From the NCBI GenBank assembly GCA_028279245.1, contig JANQOE010000121.1, forward strand, positions 1-64,000: a stretch of DNA of 64,000 bases. Reading direction: 5' to 3'. Positions 27,045 through 35,172 of this stretch are shown here, one piece after another; position 1 is the stretch's first letter, and every line of letters begins with the position of its first letter. Source of the DNA: Alphaproteobacteria bacterium (GTDB lineage Bacteria; Pseudomonadota; Alphaproteobacteria; UBA6615). The position numbers were made by a program, and so were the translations under genes. The notes beneath the pieces are model-generated. The model saw nothing but the letters and a program-made list of their open reading frames with translations, ran no database searches and had not been told where the DNA came from.

Positions 27045-28451
27045 ATGGCGCAGCCGCATCCACGGCATCGGATTGAAGACCTCACGGCGCTCCGCGCGCA
27101 ACAGCTTGTACACCCCAGCCTCGAGGGGCTAGATGACGATAGCTGCCGCTGCTTTCTCGATGGCCTTTCCGATGACCAGTTCGCTTCGGTCGTTTACCGG
27201 CGTCCGCGCAGCCGCCCGCTGGTCCAACCGCGTGGTGGATTCCCAACCCTAGATAAACAACGCCGCTTGTCGCTGGCATTGCGCGAGGCCGGCAGCGATC
27301 TCATTCCACTCACCATCGATAGTCACACCCGGCACAACGACTACGGCCGCGCCGAGTTGCTGCTTTCCGAGAGTGAGGACCGCAATCGGGATTTGCTTAA
27401 CGGCTATCCGCTGGTGACTTACGGCTACGAGGTTTCGCGCGACATTTACCGGGACATCGAATGCCCGGTCAGTCTCCGCCACGGTTCGCCAGACGCGCGT
27501 CTACTGGTCGAGAACGCCATTGCCGCCGGCATCACCGAGATCGAGGGCGGCGCCCTCTGCTACACGCTGCCATACGCGAGCCGCTTCCCACTCGATCGGG
27601 CCCTGCTCTATTGGCAGTACGTTGACCGGCTCTGTGCGGAATACTCGACGTCTGAGCGACCACTTCATCGCGAGTCATTCGGCCCGCTGACCGCGACCCT
27701 AGTACCGCCGATGATAGTCGCCACCGTCGAGATCCTTGAGCTGCTCCTGGCCGCCGAGCAAGGAGTGACGTCCTTCTCTGTCAGCTTTTCCCAGACCGGC
27801 AGCATCGATCAGGATATCGCGCTCTCGCAGGTCTTACGGCACAAGGCGCGTCAATACCTGGATCAGTTTGGTTTCGAGTCGGTCGAAGTTGGTTTGGTCT
27901 ATCACCAGTGGATGGGTGCCTTTCCCGCTGATCGCGACAGCGCTGATCACCTCATCTCCGCCTCCGCTGCAATTGCCGGTCTGCTGGACGCGGACAAAAT
28001 CATCACCAAGACACGTGACGAAGCATTTGGCATACCGACAATCGAGGCCAATGCCCGCGCGGTTCGGCAAGTCGTGGATGTTCTTGAGTCGGCCGCGGTT
28101 ACCGAACTGCACAGCCAGGACACCATCGACGCAGAACGCGAACTCATCGCCGCAGAAACCGATCACTTGCTTGAAGCCGTCTTCGCCTTGCCGGAGGAGA
28201 GCTTGTGGAGTTCGGTCCTTCAAGCGGTTCGGCACGGTTTAATCGATGTCCCGTTTGCACCCCACAACGCCAACGCGAACCGCCTACTGGCCCTTCGCGA
28301 CACCAACAGGGCCATCCGCGTGCAGGACGTCGGCAACGTGCCGCTACCACGAGACCTAGTCGGCCGTGAGCGCGAACTGCTGCACACCGGCAAACCTGAC
28401 ACCCGTTCAATCGCCGATCGCCTGACCGACGACATCATGGTGATGGCTTGA
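27045..28451 (+). CDS. glmE: glutamate mutase E (catalytic) subunit
   Basis: Catalytic TIM-barrel component of glutamate mutase, 468 residues. Family residues are kept. QPRGGFPT carries the first substrate Arg, TRHNDY the second, RHGSPDAR the third. IEGGALCYTLPYA holds the Glu and both Tyr positions seen in the Clostridium cochlearium enzyme. RESFGPLTATLVPP, VYHQWMGAFP and DEAFGIPTIEANA also follow the family order. An active radical mutase is therefore likely. Start ATG 27045 lies five bases after the S subunit; the track frame extends upstream only as a shadow. The gene overlaps the L subunit by four bases (TTGA). Confidence 0.9.
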   Translation: MAQPHPRHRIEDLTALRAQQLVHPSLEGLDDDSCRCFLDGLSDDQFASVVYRRPRSRPLVQPRGGFPTLDKQRRLSLALREAGSDLIPLTIDSHTRHNDYGRAELLLSESEDRNRDLLNGYPLVTYGYEVSRDIYRDIECPVSLRHGSPDARLLVENAIAAGITEIEGGALCYTLPYASRFPLDRALLYWQYVDRLCAEYSTSERPLHRESFGPLTATLVPPMIVATVEILELLLAAEQGVTSFSVSFSQTGSIDQDIALSQVLRHKARQYLDQFGFESVEVGLVYHQWMGAFPADRDSADHLISASAAIAGLLDADKIITKTRDEAFGIPTIEANARAVRQVVDVLESAAVTELHSQDTIDAERELIAAETDHLLEAVFALPEESLWSSVLQAVRHGLIDVPFAPHNANANRLLALRDTNRAIRVQDVGNVPLPRDLVGRERELLHTGKPDTRSIADRLTDDIMVMA

Positions 28452-29689
28452 TCGACCACCCGACCTACGCGGTCGATATCGGCAGCACCTTGATCAAAAT
28501 TGCCGGTATCACCGGCACAAGCGCGCGGTCTTATCACCTGCGGACGAACAACAATCCGCTGTCGCGTCACGTTTCTAACATCATTGACGAAATCCAGGCT
28601 GCCGAACCGGAGGCCAAATTCCGCATCTGCAGTTCGGCCAACGGTGGTCTGCGTGTTGGCATCTTGTGCCTTTCGATGCGTTTCAGCGGTCGGGCCACCG
28701 CCAAGCTCGCGACCTTGGCCGGCGCGAATGTTGTCTACGTCCACGCCATGCGCGACATCGACCAGCTGCCGTCCGCAACGATCGATTTCCTGATCGTCAC
28801 GGGCGGCATCGATTGCCACGACACAACTGCCATACAGCGCCACCTTCAACGCTTCGACTTTTCGGCGGTACCGGCCACCGGCATCATTTATGCTGGCAAC
28901 CAACAACTGGCGTCTTGGTTTCAGGCCGCTTACCGCGGCGCGATCACCGTTGCCAATCCGGTCGATGATAGCCTGGCGATCGACGATGACACTCTCGCTA
29001 ACACGCTACGCAACGCATATCTCGATGACATAATCCACAAGGATGGCGTTAGCAGCCTACAGTCACGGTCCGAAGTCCCCATCTGGCCAACGCCGGCTGT
29101 CGTCAACCAGGGATTCAAGGCGGTTGCCCGTCAGCAGGCTGCCGGCGTCTATCCGGTACCGCTGATTCTGATCGACATCGGTGGCGCGACCACGGACCTC
29201 CATTACGGCGTCGAATTGCTGCCGGACGACAGCGAAAGCCGGGTCGACGACTATGCCGCCGATCATCGCCACGTGTTTACCGACCTCGGTGTCGCCACAT
29301 CGCGCGCGAACACGGTCGCCCGCCTGGTCGATCATCCTCGATTGTTCGCGTTTCTTGCCGCCGTCGATCCGTCGGCAGCACGCCAGCTTTATGACCTCGC
29401 CCACCAAGGCACCATCGCCGACGAGTTGCTTTTCTACGCCTGTTTCTTTCTCGCGCTTGATGCGGTGGGCGTTGGGCACGACGGAACGGCGCCCCGGCTG
29501 CGTGTTGAAAAGGCTAGCGCGATCGTTGTCACCGGTGGTGCGTCCCAGGCGATCGACATCAGCCGCGCGAACCGCATCGCTGCCTTGCTCGCCGCCGACG
29601 GCGCACATCAGCCGGCGGTCATCCTCGACGAAGACTATTCGATATGGACGGTTGGCATGCGCAAATTGACAACCGCATCTCCGGCCTGA
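28448..29689 (+). CDS. glmL: glutamate mutase L, ATPase of the reactivation type
   Basis: A 413-residue ASKHA-fold ATPase of the MutL/GlmL group encoded with glutamate mutases and thought to replace damaged cobalamin. The phosphate-1 motif is YAVDIGSTLIKIAGI and the second is PLILIDIGGATTDLHYGV. SANGGLRVGILCLS, IVTGGIDCHD, VVNQGFKAV, LGVATSRANTV and VVTGGASQAIDI are also family-like. Start TTG 28448 overlaps the E subunit stop. The presence of S, E and L in one operon argues for a working B12 mutase rather than a relic. Confidence 0.88.
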   Translation: MIDHPTYAVDIGSTLIKIAGITGTSARSYHLRTNNNPLSRHVSNIIDEIQAAEPEAKFRICSSANGGLRVGILCLSMRFSGRATAKLATLAGANVVYVHAMRDIDQLPSATIDFLIVTGGIDCHDTTAIQRHLQRFDFSAVPATGIIYAGNQQLASWFQAAYRGAITVANPVDDSLAIDDDTLANTLRNAYLDDIIHKDGVSSLQSRSEVPIWPTPAVVNQGFKAVARQQAAGVYPVPLILIDIGGATTDLHYGVELLPDDSESRVDDYAADHRHVFTDLGVATSRANTVARLVDHPRLFAFLAAVDPSAARQLYDLAHQGTIADELLFYACFFLALDAVGVGHDGTAPRLRVEKASAIVVTGGASQAIDISRANRIAALLAADGAHQPAVILDEDYSIWTVGMRKLTTASPA

Positions 29690-29701
29690 AGGAACTTGGC
29701 C

Positions 29702-29941
29702 ATGGATCGCACCGAGGTTGTAACCAAACTCGTCGACTACTTTGCTGAGATGGAAAAGACCGTCGATGCTGACACCCATCTCATCGCGCACGATGTCATC
29801 GACTCACTCGGTATGCTCGACCTGGTCGAGTTCATTGAGGACACGTTCGAGGTGCCGATCGATCAGTCGATGTTGGTGATGGAGAACTTCGCAACTGTGG
29901 GCCGTGTAGCCGACACCGTTCTAGCCGCCGCATCTTCTTGA
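29702..29941 (+). CDS. acyl carrier protein
   Basis: A 79-residue four-helix carrier protein. The phosphopantetheine attachment serine lies in HDVIDSLGMLDLVEFIE, the DSL motif at the start of helix 2. The third helix region has VPIDQSMLVMENFATVGRVADTVL. The low pI and size fit. ATG 29702 has AAGGA eight bases upstream, better than the TTG at 29696. Being flanked by glutamate mutase and an AMP-forming ligase, it probably carries an amino-acyl or acyl group for transfer rather than serving fatty acid synthesis, which is inference. Confidence 0.88.
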   Translation: MDRTEVVTKLVDYFAEMEKTVDADTHLIAHDVIDSLGMLDLVEFIEDTFEVPIDQSMLVMENFATVGRVADTVLAAASS

Positions 29942-29951
29942 CCGGTGGATT

Positions 29952-30788
29952 GTGGCTACCCTGACTCCCGGCGCGATAGATGTGGCGACCGCATTCGGCA
30001 CCATGACGGCGATCCAACTTGCCGGCGCCCCAGTGTTCGTCTTTGTCCATGGTCTTGGTGGGGCAAAACACCTGTTCGCCGACGCCGTTCAGCACGCCGC
30101 AGCACGCGGCCTTGGTCTGGTCGCGGTCGATCTTCCGGGGTTCGGCGACAGTGCGCGATTACCTGATGGACAAACCTATACGGTCGAGCGCCACGCTCAT
30201 GCGCTTACCGCCACTCTCGACGCGCTTGGCGTTGGCGCCCACTACCTCGCCGTTCACTCCATGTCTGGCGCGCTGTTGCCAGCTCTCCTCTCATCCACAC
30301 CCGACCGCATTCTTGGCATCGCTCTGCTGGAAGCCAATCTTACCGCTGAAGACGCAGGCTGGAGCGGCGAGGTTTCGGGCATGACCGACGAGACCTTCAC
30401 GCGTTACAGCGCTCGTCTGAACCGCCACGCCCACCGCATCCTCGCGTTGCAATTGCAGACCGCCGCGACACCGGAACGCGTCGCCGAGTGGGCCACTTGC
30501 TTCACGAAGATGGATCGACGCGCCTTTCGGGAAACCGCGGCATCGGTCTGGCAGACCTCCAATGATGGCACGGTATTGCCCGCCCTGGTCTCGTTCACCG
30601 GCCCGAAGACTTACTACCGCGGCACTATGAGCCCGCCCTGGCACGGCCAGACCGGGCTCACTGCAGCCAACACCAGCTACACTGAGATACCTGGCGCCGG
30701 ACACTATCTCTTCCTCGATCAACCCACCGACCTTTATGGGCGGGTCTTTGGCGGCGCTTCAACAATCCCGGCACTCGGCCAAGCATGA
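29952..30788 (+). CDS. alpha/beta hydrolase (possible thioesterase)
   Basis: A 278-residue alpha/beta hydrolase fold. The oxyanion strand is VFVFVHGLGGAKHLF, then VAVDLPGFGDSARLPDGQTY. The nucleophile elbow is AVHSMSGALLPALL, with Ser instead of Gly at the first small position. The C-terminal histidine lies in IPGAGHYLFLDQP. A lid region lies about residues 130-200. In this operon it could be an editing thioesterase for the carrier protein or a hydrolase acting on the product. Start GTG 29952 follows the ACP by 10 bases; the end overlaps the ligase by four. Confidence 0.75.
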   Translation: MATLTPGAIDVATAFGTMTAIQLAGAPVFVFVHGLGGAKHLFADAVQHAAARGLGLVAVDLPGFGDSARLPDGQTYTVERHAHALTATLDALGVGAHYLAVHSMSGALLPALLSSTPDRILGIALLEANLTAEDAGWSGEVSGMTDETFTRYSARLNRHAHRILALQLQTAATPERVAEWATCFTKMDRRAFRETAASVWQTSNDGTVLPALVSFTGPKTYYRGTMSPPWHGQTGLTAANTSYTEIPGAGHYLFLDQPTDLYGRVFGGASTIPALGQA

Positions 30789-32356
30789 CACAGACCATTC
30801 CGGCAATGTTCGAATCCACCCTCGCGCGCTTGCCCGACAAACCCGCCATCCATCATGGCGACGCTTCGCTGACTTTTGCCGAGCTGTACCGCGACGCCCG
30901 GGCCACGGCGCAGGTACTGCACCAACTCGGCGTCAAGAAGGGTGATCGCGTCGGTGTGTGCATGTCGAAAACCCTCGATCAGGTCGTCGCCATCGTCGGC
31001 GCCCTCTATGCCGAGACGATTTTCGTTCCGATTCTGCCCAAGCTGCGCCGCGACAACATCGCCCACATCGTCAACAACAGCGGCATGACGGCGGTGATCG
31101 TCGACGCGACACGTATCGACGAGGTGCGCGATTGCGCCGCCGGACTCAAGCTGATCGTCGCCCGCACCGCCGCTGACGACGACGAGTTGCCGTCGTTGTG
31201 TGATCTACGCCAACACGCATCTCCGCCTATGGGTGAATTCTCCGGCGCGCCCACTGACACCGCAGCGATCATTTACTCCTCGGGCTCCACTGGTCGGCCC
31301 AAGGGCATCATGATTTCCCACCGGAACCTCAGCGATGGTGCCCGGATTGTCGCCGACTACCTCGGCACCCGCGAGGACGACCGCATAACCGGCGTACTGT
31401 CTTTCAATTTCGACTATGGCCTCAACCAGCTATGGCAGGTTCTCTACCGGGGCGCTTCGCTGTACCTGCACGAATTCATCTTCCCCAACGACCTGTTCAC
31501 CCTCATCGCGCAGCACCAGCTCACCGTACTCCCGGTGATGCCGGTCATCATTTCCCGGATGTTTGACTCCCGCTTCTACGCCCCGGACACCGGGGCTACG
31601 TACCCGCATCTGAGAACGGTCTGCACAACCGGCGGACCTGTATCCGCGCAGATGATCGACAACGTGAGAACAACCTTCCACGATGCCGATGTCTACCTGA
31701 TGTACGGGCTGACCGAGGCGTTCCGCTCCAGTTATCTTCCGCCGGACGAGCTGCTGCGCCGTCCGACCTCAATCGGTAAAGCCATTCCGGAAGTCGAGTT
31801 GTATGTCGTGGACGAGCACGGCGCCGATTGCCCACCGGGCGTCCCAGGCGAATTGATGCACCGCGGCGGTTGTATCGCCCAGGGCTATTGGCGAGACGAA
31901 CGCAAGACCGCGGAACGGTTCCGAGAAATCGACCGCTTCCCCGGCGAACGGGTCGTGTTTTCTGGCGACACCGTGAAAGCAGACGAAGATGGCTTCCTCT
32001 ATTTTCTTGGTCGTCGCGACTCGATGATCAAGACACACGGCTATCGCGTTAGCCCGACCGAGGTCGAGGAAGCCGCGAACAAATTCCAGAACATTCAGGC
32101 ATCCGCAGCGTTTGGCATCCGCAATGTCGAGGTAACCGAAGACATCGCTTTGGCCTACACTTCAACCGACGGCAAACCGATCCACCGTCGTGTCCTGCGC
32201 CAGTTTCTACGAACGCAATTGCCGACTTACATGGTGCCTCGCTACTTGGCGCACTTCGACGATTTCCCCGCCACCGGTAACGCCGGCAAGATCGACCGCA
32301 CCGCCGTTCTTGAGGAGCTGCATCGCCGTGTGACCGCCGACGAGCAAACGGCCTGA
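30785..32356 (+). CDS. AMP-forming acyl/aminoacyl ligase (adenylation enzyme)
   Basis: A 523-residue ANL-family enzyme. P-loop YSSGSTGRPKGIMISH, A5 motif YLMYGLTEAFRSSYLPP, VVFSGDTVKADEDGFLYFLGR as the A7-A8 region, KTHGYRVSPTEVEEA hinge, and the C-terminal catalytic lysine in TGNAGKIDR. The FNFDYGLNQLWQVLYRGA and SIGKAIPEVELYVVDE patterns recall the exosortase-associated TIGR03098 ligases. In this operon it is the likely activator of 3-methylaspartate or a derivative, loading the ACP at 29702. The specificity pocket cannot be read without alignment. ATGA overlap with the hydrolase, TGATG overlap with the next gene. Confidence 0.82.
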   Translation: MTQTIPAMFESTLARLPDKPAIHHGDASLTFAELYRDARATAQVLHQLGVKKGDRVGVCMSKTLDQVVAIVGALYAETIFVPILPKLRRDNIAHIVNNSGMTAVIVDATRIDEVRDCAAGLKLIVARTAADDDELPSLCDLRQHASPPMGEFSGAPTDTAAIIYSSGSTGRPKGIMISHRNLSDGARIVADYLGTREDDRITGVLSFNFDYGLNQLWQVLYRGASLYLHEFIFPNDLFTLIAQHQLTVLPVMPVIISRMFDSRFYAPDTGATYPHLRTVCTTGGPVSAQMIDNVRTTFHDADVYLMYGLTEAFRSSYLPPDELLRRPTSIGKAIPEVELYVVDEHGADCPPGVPGELMHRGGCIAQGYWRDERKTAERFREIDRFPGERVVFSGDTVKADEDGFLYFLGRRDSMIKTHGYRVSPTEVEEAANKFQNIQASAAFGIRNVEVTEDIALAYTSTDGKPIHRRVLRQFLRTQLPTYMVPRYLAHFDDFPATGNAGKIDRTAVLEELHRRVTADEQTA

Positions 32357-33150
32357 TGTTGCGCACATCGATCGCCCAGATCAGCGAACTCGTCACCGAC
32401 CTCGGCGTGCGGCCAGGTGACACCGCGGTGATTCACTCCGCGCTGTTCTCGCTGGGCCGAATCGAAGGTGGTGTCGCGGGCTTCAACCAAGCCCTCCGCA
32501 ACGTCGTCGGGCCAGAAGGCACCCTGATTGTGCCGACATTCACCTACTCCTTTCGCCGCGGCCAAGTATTCGATGTCAAGCACTCACCTCCCCCTGCGGA
32601 GCTGGGTGCGTACTCCAATCACCTATGGCGGCAACCCCACGCCGTGCGCAGCGCCGACCCGTTACTGTCAATGGCGGCCATGGGCCCGAAGGCCGCGAGC
32701 CTGATGCGGCGAACGTCGCTGGCGTGCCTGGGCGACGGATCTGTTTACGCTAGCCTGTTCGCCGCCGATGTCGTTTTTGTTGCCATTGGCATCACTTACT
32801 CCACCGGCTTGGCGGCTTTCATGCATGTGGAGAAGCTTGCCGGCGTCGATTACCGCCGCGACACGACCTTTCACGGCACGACCATTGACGCCACCGGCAG
32901 GTTGTTCGAAGACTCGGCGATCCACTACGCGCGCGACGAGGCCCGTTATCCTCAAGGACGGACCGATCGCGAGGCCATGGGTCGCGCGATGGAACAGCGG
33001 GGGTTTGCAAAGGCGGTCGAATATGGTTCGGGACGCCACGTCGCGGTCCGCGCGCAACCGATGCAGGACTTCGTCCTCAGCGAACTGAACCGTGATCCCC
33101 ACATCATGTTCCTGGCCGATGGCGGCGGTGACCGCCGCAAGGTCGCCTGA
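32356..33150 (+). CDS. AAC(3)-family N-acyltransferase
   Basis: A 264-residue protein with the aminoglycoside 3-N-acetyltransferase fold. Seen: GDTAVIHSALFSLGRIEGG, GTLIVPTFTYSFRRGQ, LGAYSNHLWRQPHAVRSADPLLSMAAMG, and VAIGITYSTGLAAFMHVEK with the catalytic-His region. AAC(3)-like proteins occur in glycan loci (such as the Campylobacter flagellar glycan region) and are better read as sugar N-acyltransferases there. Here the acyl donor is probably the adjacent carrier protein. The ATG start overlaps the ligase stop. I would not call it an antibiotic-resistance gene. Confidence 0.8.
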   Translation: MLRTSIAQISELVTDLGVRPGDTAVIHSALFSLGRIEGGVAGFNQALRNVVGPEGTLIVPTFTYSFRRGQVFDVKHSPPPAELGAYSNHLWRQPHAVRSADPLLSMAAMGPKAASLMRRTSLACLGDGSVYASLFAADVVFVAIGITYSTGLAAFMHVEKLAGVDYRRDTTFHGTTIDATGRLFEDSAIHYARDEARYPQGRTDREAMGRAMEQRGFAKAVEYGSGRHVAVRAQPMQDFVLSELNRDPHIMFLADGGGDRRKVA

Positions 33151-33151
33151 C

Positions 33152-33829
33152 GTGCTTAACCCCGCCTGGCAAGAGAATTACCGACGCGGCCGTTACAATC
33201 GCTACCCGTATGATGGCATCGTTTCGTTTGTACTGCGCCGTTTTGGCGCAGTAGACGACCGCAGCCGCGTGCGCATTCTTGACCTTGGCTGCGGCGGCGG
33301 TAACAACCTGCGTTTCCTGCACGAGGAAGGCTTCGACTTCCGCGCCATCGACGGCGCTCCCGAATCAGCGCGGCTTGCCCGGTCTCTGCTCGGCCTCGCC
33401 GCCGACGACTCCCGCATCGCCACCGGCGACTTTGTCAGGCTGCCCTACGACGATGTCGAGTTCGACGCGGTCATTGACCGCGCTTCCCTCGGCTGCAATC
33501 GGGCCGTCGATCTCCCCAGCATCGTTGGCGAGATCCACCGCGTGCTGAAACCCGGCGCGCCATACTTCGCCGCCGACCTGTACGACCAGGCACATCCGGA
33601 CCTGGCGCATGGCGTGGATGTCGGTGCCGGCGACTACCAGCAGTTCAATGCCGGGGTCTTCGTTGCGGCTCGTCAGATCCACGCCTTTACCATCGCCGAA
33701 CTCCGAGGTCTCTTCGCCCGGTTCGCCACACTCGACATCAAACAGGTGCGCATCGACAACGTCAGCAACGACACCGCCGCACCCGTCCACGTTGGGTTCG
33801 ACGTCATAGCCAGCAAGGCAACCGCGTGA
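33152..33829 (+). CDS. SAM-dependent methyltransferase
   Basis: A 225-residue class I methyltransferase. Motif I is ILDLGCGGGNNLRFL, the acidic end of strand 2 FRAIDGAPESARLAR, then IATGDFVRLPYDDVEFDAVIDRASLG and IHRVLKPGAPYFAADLY. Start GTG 33152, with AAGGT seven bases ahead, directly after the AAC(3) gene. As part of the mutase cassette it may N- or O-methylate the amino-acyl group or the sugar. Its stop overlaps the DUF4910 gene (GTGA). Confidence 0.8.
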   Translation: MLNPAWQENYRRGRYNRYPYDGIVSFVLRRFGAVDDRSRVRILDLGCGGGNNLRFLHEEGFDFRAIDGAPESARLARSLLGLAADDSRIATGDFVRLPYDDVEFDAVIDRASLGCNRAVDLPSIVGEIHRVLKPGAPYFAADLYDQAHPDLAHGVDVGAGDYQQFNAGVFVAARQIHAFTIAELRGLFARFATLDIKQVRIDNVSNDTAAPVHVGFDVIASKATA

Positions 33830-35157
33830 TTGCCGCTGTGCAACCGGCGCCGCCGTCAGAGACCGCCGAGATCGAGGCAGCGTTCGACCGTCTGTGGCCA
33901 CTGCTGCGCAGCATCACCGGCGCCGGTGTCCGTCAGAGCCACGACATCTTGGGCGAATTCCTGCCCCTAACCAGGATCGAGGTACCGACCGGCACCGCAG
34001 CCTTCGATTGGACGGTACCGGCTGAATGGGTGGTTCGCGAGGCTTATGTCATTGATCCCCGGGGCCGGCGGATCCTCGACGTTGCCGACAACAACCTTCA
34101 CCTGCTCAACTACTCAATTCCGTTTCGTGGCCGGCTCGACCGCGCCGAACTCGACGATCACTTGCATAGCCTGCCCGACCTACCCGACGCGATCCCGTAC
34201 GTAACCAGCTACTACGAACCACGCTGGGGCTTCTGCATCGCCCACAACCAGCGCCTGGCGCTACCCGACGGCGAGTATCAGGTTGTCATCGACACCGATC
34301 ATATCGATGGTGCCATGACCATATCTGAGGCCGTCCTACCCGGCGACAGCGACCGGGAGGTGCTGTTCTCCACCTATACCTGCCACCCTTCCTTGGCCAA
34401 CAACGAACTATCGGGACCGCTGGTCACAGCGTTGCTCTACCGCCGCCTTGCCGCACGCCCCAATCGTCGCCTCACATACCGCTTCCTGTTCGCGCCTGAG
34501 ACCATCGGCAGCATCGTCTACCTCTCCAACGCGGGCGAACGTCTCAAGAAAAAAATGGTTGCGGGTTACGTGTTGACCTGCATCGGCGATGACGGTCGCA
34601 TTCACTACAAGCGATCACGCCGCGGCAACAGCATCGCCGATCGAGCCGCCGAATACGTCCTACGCGACCGCGACGGCACCACCGCGGAGTTCATCGATTT
34701 CTTTCCATCGGGCAGCGACGAACGCCAGTACTGCTCGCCCGGCTTTAACCTACCGGTAGGTTCATTTTGCCGGACGATGTATGGCGCCTATCCTGAGTAC
34801 CATACGTCTCTCGACAATCGGGATGTGATCTCATTCGATGCAATGGTCGAGACGGCAGACATCATTGCAAAGGTCTGCGAGACCCTGGAGATGAATGTCG
34901 TATACGAGAATCTCAAGCCATACTGCGAACCCCATCTCGGCCGGTACGGACTCTACCCGACACTTAGCGAGACACGAACAAATTCAGATTGGATCAATGC
35001 AATCCGCTGGCTGCTGAATCTCTCAGACGGCACCTGCGACCTCCTGGCAATCGCCAAGCGCAGTGGCATTGATATTGCCGACCTCGACCAAGCCGCACAA
35101 AGATGCCTCCGAAACGGCCTCATTGAGGCCGTCGACCCTTATCCGAGCCATTCATAG
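33826..35157 (+). CDS. DUF4910 aminopeptidase-like protein (M28-related, C-terminal winged helix)
   Basis: A 443-residue protein of the DUF4910/DUF2172 aminopeptidase-like group found in polysaccharide operons. LWPLLRSITGAGVRQS starts the fold; YEPRWGFCIAHNQRLALPDGEYQVVID is the inserted beta domain. STYTCHPSLANNELSGP and FAPETIGSIVYLS carry candidate metal ligands, with more in FPSGSDERQYCSPGF and AYPEYHTSLDNRD. The last 75 residues look like a winged-helix module. It may remove or edit an aminoacyl group on the glycan. Base composition drops sharply from about 34.75 kb, inside its 3' part. Start GTG overlaps the methyltransferase. Confidence 0.78.
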   Translation: MIAAVQPAPPSETAEIEAAFDRLWPLLRSITGAGVRQSHDILGEFLPLTRIEVPTGTAAFDWTVPAEWVVREAYVIDPRGRRILDVADNNLHLLNYSIPFRGRLDRAELDDHLHSLPDLPDAIPYVTSYYEPRWGFCIAHNQRLALPDGEYQVVIDTDHIDGAMTISEAVLPGDSDREVLFSTYTCHPSLANNELSGPLVTALLYRRLAARPNRRLTYRFLFAPETIGSIVYLSNAGERLKKKMVAGYVLTCIGDDGRIHYKRSRRGNSIADRAAEYVLRDRDGTTAEFIDFFPSGSDERQYCSPGFNLPVGSFCRTMYGAYPEYHTSLDNRDVISFDAMVETADIIAKVCETLEMNVVYENLKPYCEPHLGRYGLYPTLSETRTNSDWINAIRWLLNLSDGTCDLLAIAKRSGIDIADLDQAAQRCLRNGLIEAVDPYPSHS

Positions 35158-35172
35158 GCCCCGACAGAGCAG

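Noticed and set aside
32356-33150. Aminoglycoside resistance gene
   Set aside because: The fold matches AAC(3), but operon context (ACP, ligase, Pse genes) fits glycan N-acylation much better.
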